A DNA stretch of 64,000 nucleotides from Xanthomonas sp. DAR 34887. Its GTDB lineage: Bacteria; Pseudomonadota; Gammaproteobacteria; Xanthomonadales; Xanthomonadaceae. This document shows positions 26,919 to 33,544 of this stretch, in pieces (position 1 is the first letter of the stretch; each line of letters starts with the position of its first letter). The stretch lies in assembly GCF_041245805.1 (NCBI RefSeq), contig NZ_CP162490.1, positions 3,883,001 to 3,947,000 of the forward strand, written 5' to 3'. The translations under genes and the position numbers were made by a program. The notes below the pieces were generated by a model. The model was given only the letters and a program-made list of their open reading frames with translations. It did not search any database and was not told the origin of the DNA.

Positions 26919-28205
26919 TCACTCGGCCGAGGCCACCTTCGGCGCCGGCGGCGGGGTCTGGTAGATCAGGTACGGCTCGGACTTGTGTTCGATCACCGAC
27001 TCGTCCACCACCACCTTGCTGACGTTTTCCTGCGACGGCAGTTCGTACATCGTATCCAGCAGCACCGACTCGACGATGGTGCGCAGGCCGCGCGCGCCGG
27101 TCTTGCGCTTGAGCGCCTTCTTGGCGATGGCCAGCAACGCATCGGCCCGGAACTCCAGTTCCACGCCTTCCATCTCGAACAGCTTCTTGAACTGCTTGGT
27201 GATCGCGTTCTTCGGCTCGGTCAGGATCCGGATCAGCGCCGGCTCGTCCAGCTCCTCGAGCGTGGCGACCACCGGCAGGCGGCCGACGAACTCGGGGATC
27301 AGGCCGAACTTGATCAGGTCTTCCGGCTCCACTTCCGCCAGGATCTTGCCGACTTCGCGCTTGCGCTCGGCACTCTTCACCTTGGCGCCGAAGCCGATGC
27401 CGCCGACGTCGTTGGAACGCTGCTGGATCACTTTGTCCAGACCGGCGAACGCGCCGCCGCAGATGAACAAAATATTCTTGGTGTCCACCTGCAGGAATTC
27501 CTGCTGCGGATGCTTGCGCCCGCCCTGCGGCGGCACCGACGCCACGGTGCCTTCGATCAGCTTCAGCAGCGCCTGCTGCACGCCTTCGCCGGACACGTCG
27601 CGGGTGATCGACGGGTTCTCGCTCTTGCGCGAGATCTTGTCGATTTCGTCGATGTAGACGATGCCCTGCTGCGCTTTGTCGACGTCGTAGTCGCATTTCT
27701 GCAGCAGCTTCTGGATGATGTTTTCCACGTCCTCGCCGACGTAGCCGGCTTCGGTCAGCGTGGTCGCATCGGCGATCGTGAACGGCACGTTGAGCAGGCG
27801 CGCCAGCGTTTCGGCCAGCAGCGTCTTGCCCGAACCGGTCGGACCGACCAGCAGAATGTTGGACTTGGCCAGTTCGACTTCGTCGTTCTTCTGCCGGCTC
27901 TCGATGCGCTTGTAGTGGTTGTACACGGCCACGGCGAGCGTGCGCTTGGCGCGCTGCTGCCCGATCACGTACTGGTCCAGCACCTCGAGGATTTCCTTGG
28001 GCTTGGGCAGGCTGCTGCGTGCGGACTGCGCCTTCTCCTCGAGCTCCTCGCGGATGATGTCGTTGCACAGCTCGACGCATTCGTCGCAGATGAACACGCT
28101 CGGCCCGGCGATCAGCTTACGGACCTCGTGTTGACTCTTGCCGCAGAACGAGCAGTACAGAATCTTGTTGCTGTCGCCGGAACGGCCTTGCCGGTCTTCG
28201 CTCAT
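26919..28205 (-). CDS. clpX: ClpX, ATPase subunit of ClpXP protease
   Basis: 428 aa. The N-terminal zinc-binding domain has Cys18, Cys21, Cys40 and Cys43. The AAA+ module has Walker A GPTGSGKT, the pore loop GYVGED and Walker B VYIDEIDK. ClpX unfolds ssrA-tagged and other substrates and feeds ClpP. It lies 128 bp after clpP, in the conserved order tig-clpP-clpX-lon-hupB. Confidence 0.98.
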   Translation of the reverse strand: MSEDRQGRSGDSNKILYCSFCGKSQHEVRKLIAGPSVFICDECVELCNDIIREELEEKAQSARSSLPKPKEILEVLDQYVIGQQRAKRTLAVAVYNHYKRIESRQKNDEVELAKSNILLVGPTGSGKTLLAETLARLLNVPFTIADATTLTEAGYVGEDVENIIQKLLQKCDYDVDKAQQGIVYIDEIDKISRKSENPSITRDVSGEGVQQALLKLIEGTVASVPPQGGRKHPQQEFLQVDTKNILFICGGAFAGLDKVIQQRSNDVGGIGFGAKVKSAERKREVGKILAEVEPEDLIKFGLIPEFVGRLPVVATLEELDEPALIRILTEPKNAITKQFKKLFEMEGVELEFRADALLAIAKKALKRKTGARGLRTIVESVLLDTMYELPSQENVSKVVVDESVIEHKSEPYLIYQTPPPAPKVASAE

Positions 28206-28333
28206 TGCTTCGCTTACCCAGTTACCCCACCCGATGAACGGGGGTTCGATTTCGAGAATAGCACAGGGCCGGGAGGACGCTAGCCCGACCCCGGCCCTGC
28301 GGAATACGCTGCGTTTTTCAGTACATGCAAGCC

Positions 28334-28960
28334 TTATGCCGGCTGGATCGACTCTTCCGGACGCCGCTCCAGCACCTGGTCGACCAGCCCGTAGGCCTGC
28401 GCATCGACAGCGCTCTTGAAGTTGTCGCGCTCGGTATCGCGGGCGATGGTTTCCAGCGACTGGCCGGTGTGCTTGGCCAGGATTTCGTTCAGCCGCGCGC
28501 GCAGGGTCAGGATCTCGCGGGCGTGGATGTCGATATCGGTGGCCTGGCCCTGGAAGCCGCCCAGCGGCTGGTGGATCATCACCCGCGAGTTCGGCAGCGC
28601 ATAGCGCTTGCCGGCCGCGCCCGACGCCAGCAGCAGCGCGCCCATCGAGGCGGCCTGGCCGACGCAGATGGTGCTCACGTCCGGCTTGATGTACTGCATG
28701 GTGTCGTAGATCGCCATGCCGGCGGTGACCACGCCGCCGGGCGAGTTGATGTAGATGCTGATGTCCTTTTCCGGGTTGTCGGCTTCCAGGAACAGCATCT
28801 GCGCCACGATCACGTTGGCCATGTGGTCGTCGATCGGACCGACCAGGAAGATCAGCCGCTCCTTCAGCAGGCGCGAATAGATGTCGTAGGCACGCTCGCC
28901 GCGGCTGGTCTGCTCGACCACCATCGGAACCAGATTCAACGCCTTGGTCACATTGTCCAC
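28334..28960 (-). CDS. clpP: ClpP, proteolytic subunit
   Basis: 208 aa. Catalytic Ser105 (GQAASMGA) and His130 (MIHQPLGG), with the Asp in the ARDTERDN stretch (175-179). The ISIYINSPGG motif sits at 68-76. ClpP forms a double-heptamer chamber. It lies 62 bp downstream of tig. Confidence 0.98.
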   Translation of the reverse strand: MDNVTKALNLVPMVVEQTSRGERAYDIYSRLLKERLIFLVGPIDDHMANVIVAQMLFLEADNPEKDISIYINSPGGVVTAGMAIYDTMQYIKPDVSTICVGQAASMGALLLASGAAGKRYALPNSRVMIHQPLGGFQGQATDIDIHAREILTLRARLNEILAKHTGQSLETIARDTERDNFKSAVDAQAYGLVDQVLERRPEESIQPA

Positions 28961-28987
28961 GCGGGAACTCCTGCTTTTAAGTTAATC

Positions 28988-29007
28988 CCCGCACAGGGAT
29001 GTGCGGG
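28988..29007 (-). promoter_or_regulatory. Hairpin between tig and clpP
   Basis: An 8-bp perfect stem CCCGCACA / TGTGCGGG with a 4-nt loop in the 62-bp gap. There is no T-run of terminator quality on the minus strand. It may act as an attenuator or an RNA-stabilising end. Confidence 0.45.
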
Positions 29008-29022
29008 CTCTTGCGACGGGCC

Positions 29023-30318
29023 TTATTGCCGGATCGCTTCCTGGAACGTCATCGCCTGCTCGGTGTGCCTGGCGCGCTCGGCGATCCAGTCGATCACCTG
29101 CTCCTCCATCACACGGCTCTGCAGTCCACCCATCAATTGGGGGTCGTTGCGGTACATCTCAATGACCTGTTCCGGTTCTTCGTAGGTCGAGGCGATCAGG
29201 CGCAGGGTTTCCGAGACGCGCTTGGGGTCCAGGCGCAGCTCGTTGCGGCGGGCGACCTCGCCGACCAGCAGGCCGACCAGCACGCGCTTGCGCGCCGCGT
29301 CCACGAAGCCCTGGTGGGCGTCGTCCGGCACCTGGCCCGGATCGCGGCCGGAGCGGCGCATCTGCTCCACCTGCTGCGCCAGCATCGAACGCGCTTCGTT
29401 CTCGACCAGGCGCGGCGGCATTTCCACCGACGCGTAGGCGGCGATCAGCTGCTCGCCGACCTCGCGACGCAGCCGGTTCATCAGCGCGCCCTTGAGCTCG
29501 CGCTCCAGGTTGATGCGGATGTCCTTGCGGAACTGCTCGGCGTCGCCGCTCTTCACGCCGAAGCTCTTGATGAACTCCTTGTCCACCTCCGGCAGCACCG
29601 GCGCGGCGACGTCGACCGCCTTCACGTGCACCTCGACCTGCTTGCCGGCGAACTGCGGCACGCGCCAATCGGCCGGGAAATCGACGGTCAGGGTCTTTTC
29701 CTCGTCCTTGGACAGGCCGACCAGGCCCTGCTCGATCGCCGGGAACATGACGCCCGAGCCGATCACGCTGCTGCCCTTCTCCACGCCCTCGGCGGGCAGG
29801 CGCTCGTCGCCGGCCTGCGACCAGGTTTCCAGGGTCACCAGATCGCCGTCCTGCGCCGGACGCCCGGCGGGCTGCCAGGTGCGGCGCTGCAGGCGCAGGT
29901 TCTCGATCATCTGCTCGATGTCGGCGTCGGTGACCTCGGCGGTGTGGCGGACCACTTCCAGCTTGGCCACATCGATGTCGCCGAAGTCGGGCACCACTTC
30001 GAAGGTCGCCACGAACTGCAGTTCGTTGTCGCCGGCGCGGTCGATGCGCGGGTTGCCGGCCAGGCGCAGTTCGTGCTCACGCACCGCCGAGTCGAAGGTC
30101 TCGCGCAGCAGGCCGTCCAGCGCCTCGGCGCGGATCTGCGGCCCGAAGCGCTGCTCGATCACCTTCGGCGGGATCTTGCCGGGACGGAAGCCCTTGATCC
30201 GCGCGGTGCGCGCGACTTCGCGCAGGCGGCCGCCGATATGGGTCTCCAGACGCTCCTCCGGCAGGGTGAAGGTCAGACGCCGTTCCAAGGTACCGGTGGT
30301 TTCGATCGAAGCTTGCAT
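29023..30318 (-). CDS. tig: Trigger factor
   Basis: 431 aa from ATG 30318 (MQASIETTG). The ribosome-binding signature GFRPGKIP is at 43-50, then a PPIase FKBP-like domain at about 155-240 and a long helical C-terminal chaperone domain. It binds at the ribosome exit and shields nascent chains. The frame is open 519 nt upstream across tRNA-Leu, but that part is non-coding. Confidence 0.97.
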   Translation of the reverse strand: MQASIETTGTLERRLTFTLPEERLETHIGGRLREVARTARIKGFRPGKIPPKVIEQRFGPQIRAEALDGLLRETFDSAVREHELRLAGNPRIDRAGDNELQFVATFEVVPDFGDIDVAKLEVVRHTAEVTDADIEQMIENLRLQRRTWQPAGRPAQDGDLVTLETWSQAGDERLPAEGVEKGSSVIGSGVMFPAIEQGLVGLSKDEEKTLTVDFPADWRVPQFAGKQVEVHVKAVDVAAPVLPEVDKEFIKSFGVKSGDAEQFRKDIRINLERELKGALMNRLRREVGEQLIAAYASVEMPPRLVENEARSMLAQQVEQMRRSGRDPGQVPDDAHQGFVDAARKRVLVGLLVGEVARRNELRLDPKRVSETLRLIASTYEEPEQVIEMYRNDPQLMGGLQSRVMEEQVIDWIAERARHTEQAMTFQEAIRQ

Positions 30319-30536
30319 GTGGACTCCTGCCACCGGGAGCCCACGGGGCTCTCGGCACGATGTAGTAAAGACGGGTTGACGCGGGCACGGGACGGCCGCC
30401 GCAGCCGGATAGTTTCGCCTATTCCCGCGGTGCCTGCCAGCGCACCGGGTCGGGCCGGTGCCGCTGCAGGCCTGGCGCGGCGGGGGATGCAGCCGGCGGG
30501 ACCTGGGCGCAGCGGGCCACGCAAGCGCCGCCGGGA

Positions 30537-30621
30537 TGGTGCGAAAGAGGGGACTCGAACCCCTACGCCTTGCGGCACTGGTACCTAAAACCAGGGCGTC
30601 TACCAATTCCGCCACTTTCGC
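30537..30621 (-). tRNA. tRNA-Leu(TAG)
   Basis: 85 nt with CCA. The acceptor GCGAAAG pairs with CTTTCGC, there is a class II variable arm, and the anticodon loop TTTAGGT gives TAG. The 30622-30880 gap beyond it shows nothing recognisable. Confidence 0.96.
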
Positions 30622-30880
30622 GCTGCAGCGCTCGAAGGCGCGCCCGTGCATTGTTGCAGGCCTGCCGGCAAAGAAAAAGGCGCGCGGCGCAGTGGATGGC
30701 GCTCTGCCCGGCCGGAGGCCGGGGATGCGGAACTCTCGCCCGCCGATCGGGACACGGCGCCGCAGGCCTTTTGCAATCAAGGTATTAGATCGCCTCACTG
30801 CGAAGATCGAGCGTCGAAATGCCGGCGCGGAGCGCATATTCCGCGATCCCGCCGATGGCGAGGGCGCCAGACAATCTCCC

Positions 30881-31486
30881 TCAGCGCCTGGACGCCCGCC
30901 GACGCCCGCGCACCGCCGCCGGCGCCAGCACGAAGGCCAGCGACATCGGCCGGTCGCGCGACGGATCGCGCGGGCGGCTCAGCAACGCACAGAGCCGTTC
31001 CAACAGCGCATTGGCCTCGGCCAGTTCCGCCTGGTTGAGCCAGCCCTTGTTGCGCGCCGCCCACAGTTGCCGGCCGGAGCCGTCGACCTCGACATCGTGC
31101 TGCTTCAAGGCGGCCTGGAAGTCGCGCTCGGCGACCTGCGTCAGGCCCTTGGCATAGGCGGCCAGGGCCGCCACCGCCTCTGCGCTGGCCAGGTCGTAGG
31201 ACAGGCGCAGCGGGACGCCGGCATTGCCCGCGAGCCGGAACACCCGCTCCCCGGCCGCGCCCTCGCCTTCGCGCATGAGCCCGCTCTCGGCGAGCAACTG
31301 CAGATGGTAGTAGAGCCCGTCCGCAGGACGTCCCAGCTGTTCGGACAGCTCCGCGACGCTGGCCTCTCCACCCAGCGACGCCAGCGTATCGACCAGTTCC
31401 TGCCGTACCGGCGACGCCAGGAGACGGATATGCGCCGGATCGCGGATCGCGGCGGCGTCTAACGGGTGTTCGGCTTTTTTCGTCAT
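30881..31486 (-). CDS. ArsR-like winged-helix transcriptional regulator
   Basis: 201 aa. The HTH EASVAELSEQLGRPADGLYYHL at about 41-62 follows a segment typical of ArsR-type regulators (RLLASPVRQELVDTLASLGG). The C-terminal half is helical with an Arg-rich tail; no metal-binding Cys cluster is visible. It is divergent from the S41 peptidase gene across 47 bp of AT-rich DNA, so it may regulate that gene and itself. Ligand unknown. Confidence 0.8.
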   Translation of the reverse strand: MTKKAEHPLDAAAIRDPAHIRLLASPVRQELVDTLASLGGEASVAELSEQLGRPADGLYYHLQLLAESGLMREGEGAAGERVFRLAGNAGVPLRLSYDLASAEAVAALAAYAKGLTQVAERDFQAALKQHDVEVDGSGRQLWAARNKGWLNQAELAEANALLERLCALLSRPRDPSRDRPMSLAFVLAPAAVRGRRRASRR

Positions 31487-31533
31487 TTTGAAATTATATG
31501 GTATTTTTTCAACACATTCCCAGGGACGCCTCC

Positions 31534-32898
31534 ATGCAAAGCCCGCACTTGCTCCGCGCATTCCTGTTTCTCTTCGCCATCTCGCCAATCCTGGGCGCCG
31601 CGTCCGGTCAGGCGGCCGAGCGCTACACCCCGCAGCAACTGCGCGCCGACATCGATGCCCTGGAAGCAGGCATCGCCGCGACCCATCCGCAACCGTCGCA
31701 TTCGGTCGATCCTGCACGGCTCCAGCGCGCCATCGACGCATTGCGCCAGCGGGTTTCGACCAGCCTGGATCGCGATGCGGCCTGGCGGGAATTCTCCACG
31801 CTCAATCCGCTGCTTGCGGACGGCCACTTCTTCGTCGGTTACGCCGACTGGCGCGGCGAGACGGAACACTATCTGCGCGACGGCGGCGCGCTGTTTCCGT
31901 TCGAGATCACAGTCGATGCACAGGCACGGGTGCGGATCCTCTCCGCATTGGGCGGCGCCCCGACCGCGTTCGCCGGGCGCCGGGTCGAGGCGATCAATGG
32001 CGCCCCCGCGGACCAGGTCGCACGCGCATTGCTGGCGCATGTGCACGGCGACAGCGCGCGCTTCCGTGCCGACCTGCTGTCGCGACGTTGGTGGTTCTTC
32101 TACTGGAAGGTGTACGGCGCGCCCCCGACCTTCCGGCTGACGCTCGCCGGGCCGCAGCAGGCGCGGCTGCGCATACCCGCAAGCCATGCACGCCCTTCGA
32201 TCCTGCTCGGCGAGGACGATTTCGACCGGCAATTCGCCTTCGAACTGCGTCCGGACGCCGCCGCGGTCATGACGATCCGGACCTTTTCGTGGCCCGAGCC
32301 GGCCGCATTCGTGGCGTTCGCGCGCCGTGCGTTCCAACAGATGCAAGCCAACGGCACGCGAACGCTGATCATCGATGTGCGGCAGAACGGCGGCGGCGAC
32401 GATGCGATGTGGCTGCAAGGGCTGCTGCCCTACCTCGCCGACCGCCCGTATCGCTGGGCATCGCGCTACACCAAGAAAGCGCTCCGCGACGACCCGGCGA
32501 AGCACGAGCGGCAGGGCGAGGTCCTGAGCGGAACCGTGGACACCTGGGCGACTCCGCAGACCGCAGATCCGCTGCACTTCGGCGGCAAGGTCTATGTGCT
32601 GATCGGCCGCGGCACCTATTCCTCGGCGGTGCTGTTCGCCGACACGATGCAGGATTTCGGCTTCGGGACGCTGCTCGGCGAGGGCGCCAGCGTCAGGAGC
32701 ACGCAGACCGGCGGCGTGCAGAAGATCGCGCTGCCGCACACCGGCCTGGTGCTGTGGGCGCCGCGGCTGCTACTGGTGCGGCCGTCGGGAGCGGCGACGC
32801 CGATCTGGCTCACGCCGGACATCGTCCTCGACGACGATCCGCTGCGGCCCGACGCGATGGTGGAGGCGGCACTGGCGATCGCGGCGGCGAGGCACTGA
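31534..32898 (+). CDS. S41-family peptidase, secreted
   Basis: 454 aa. The signal peptide spans about 1-28 (LLRAFLFLFAISPILGAASGQA). A degenerate PDZ-like segment (AGRRVEAINGAPADQV) lies around 150. The peptidase core has VRQNGGGDD and the nucleophile region GRGTYSSAVLF with Ser363/Ser364. S41 enzymes are C-terminal-processing-type serine proteases. ATG 31534 lies at the signal peptide start; an in-frame upstream start is unlikely. Substrate unknown. Confidence 0.88.
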   Translation: MQSPHLLRAFLFLFAISPILGAASGQAAERYTPQQLRADIDALEAGIAATHPQPSHSVDPARLQRAIDALRQRVSTSLDRDAAWREFSTLNPLLADGHFFVGYADWRGETEHYLRDGGALFPFEITVDAQARVRILSALGGAPTAFAGRRVEAINGAPADQVARALLAHVHGDSARFRADLLSRRWWFFYWKVYGAPPTFRLTLAGPQQARLRIPASHARPSILLGEDDFDRQFAFELRPDAAAVMTIRTFSWPEPAAFVAFARRAFQQMQANGTRTLIIDVRQNGGGDDAMWLQGLLPYLADRPYRWASRYTKKALRDDPAKHERQGEVLSGTVDTWATPQTADPLHFGGKVYVLIGRGTYSSAVLFADTMQDFGFGTLLGEGASVRSTQTGGVQKIALPHTGLVLWAPRLLLVRPSGAATPIWLTPDIVLDDDPLRPDAMVEAALAIAAARH

Positions 32899-32954
32899 GC
32901 GTGGACGCACGCGCCATGCCATCACAGCTGCGCCAAAAAAGATTGGCGCATAAA

Positions 32955-32990
32955 AAAACAGCCACTTGGCTTGCGCTAAGTGGCTGTTTT
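32955..32990. terminator. Bidirectional terminator between S41 peptidase and tRNA-Lys
   Basis: A 13-bp perfect stem AAAACAGCCACTT / AAGTGGCTGTTTT with a 10-nt loop, flanked by A-run and T-run. Confidence 0.9.
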
Positions 32991-32993
32991 ATT

Positions 32994-33069
32994 TGGTGGG
33001 CCGTCAAGGATTCGAACCTTGGACCTATTGATTAAGAGTCAACTGCTCTACCAACTGAGCTAACGGCCC
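32994..33069 (-). tRNA. tRNA-Lys(CTT)
   Basis: 76 nt with CCA. The acceptor GGGCCGT pairs with ACGGCCC and the anticodon loop CTCTTAA gives CTT. Confidence 0.96.
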
Positions 33070-33145
33070 TGAAACTGAGTCGCGCATTTTATGCGCTTTT
33101 TTGCTTCGTTGCAACACCCCGCGAAGCAGCGGGTCACGCGATCAA

Positions 33146-33193
33146 TGGGGTGGCTGAGGGGACTCGAACCCCCGACATCTGGAATCACAATCC
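33146..33193 (-). other. attL: 3' 48 nt of tRNA-His(GTG)
   Basis: On the minus strand this reads from the anticodon loop (ATTGTGATT) through the T-arm TTCGAGT and acceptor CAGCCAC to CCCA. The match to a tRNA-His stops at 33193/33194: the 5' half, with D-arm and 5' acceptor strand, is replaced by unrelated DNA. This is the pattern expected when a phage carrying the 3' tRNA half integrates and leaves the intact tRNA at the other end. It is not a working tRNA. Confidence 0.88.
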
Positions 33194-33231
33194 CCACCGA
33201 GCTTCCCAGTCTACAACGTTTTGGAGCGTTT

Positions 33232-33282
33232 GTGACGCCCCGGGTGACGCACAGGTGACATCTCGGACGGTAAAGGTGACGC
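33232..33282. repeat. Four GTGAC(GC/A) direct repeats beside attL
   Basis: Copies start at 33232, 33244, 33255 and 33276 (GTGACGC, GTGACGC, GTGACA, GTGACGC). Spacings of 12, 11 and 21 bp put them on one face of the helix. This is the layout of arm-type integrase or excisionase sites next to an attachment core. Confidence 0.6.
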
Positions 33283-33287
33283 GCCCT

Positions 33288-33305
33288 AATAACCCTGCCT
33301 ATAGA
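33288..33305 (+). promoter_or_regulatory. Candidate phage RNA polymerase promoter P1
   Basis: AATAACCCTGCCTATAGA. It matches 16 of 18 positions with the site at 46052 and has the TATAG initiation context of T7-type promoters, with start predicted at G33304. It would let the phage polymerase transcribe its own gene. Confidence 0.6.
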
Positions 33306-33358
33306 CAGAACCTTCCCCCGCGGAGGACGAAGACCAAGCTCCCTTCAAGCTACCAACA

Positions 33359-33374
33359 ATCCCTAGATAGGGAT
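33359..33374. promoter_or_regulatory. Operator-like palindrome ATCCCTA-GA-TAGGGAT
   Basis: Perfect 7-bp arms with a 2-bp centre, immediately upstream of a -10-like TAGTAT (33374-33379). It lies between P1 and the RNA polymerase gene. The same half-site recurs at 33536-33542, just before the polymerase ATG, and at 35974-36002 after its stop. Confidence 0.6.
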
Positions 33375-33407
33375 AGTATAGCCCCGCCGCAGCGGTAGCA
33401 CTTAAGA

Positions 33408-33505
33408 CTCCCTCCTTCAGTTCACCTGGAGGGAGCTTCAAGTCCCCCCCTGACGGTGCCGGTTTTCGCCAAGTTCCACCCTAAGCCTCCGCCTTACGGC
33501 GGGGG
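33408..33505 (+). terminator. Two hairpins in the RNA polymerase leader
   Basis: CTCCCTCC (33408-33415) pairs with GGAGGGAG (33428-33435). CCTCCGCC (33486-33493) pairs with GGCGGGGG (33498-33505) and is followed by CGGTTTTC, terminator-like. Either could attenuate transcription entering from the left. The remaining 33194-33544 region holds no convincing gene. Confidence 0.5.
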
Positions 33506-33544
33506 CGGTTTTCGTTTGCCCACATTATCTCACTTTAGGGATTC

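Noticed and set aside
24268..26964. Very long frames antisense to lon and clpX
   Set aside because: High-GC shadow frames; the opposite strand has clear catalytic motifs of Lon and ClpX.
33146..33222. A complete tRNA-His gene
   Set aside because: Only the 3' 48 nt are present; D-arm and 5' acceptor strand are missing, so it is an attachment-site fragment.
33150..33398. 82-codon plus-strand frame over the attL region
   Set aside because: Its first residues are the antisense of the tRNA-His fragment, and the rest runs across the GTGAC repeats and the operator palindrome.
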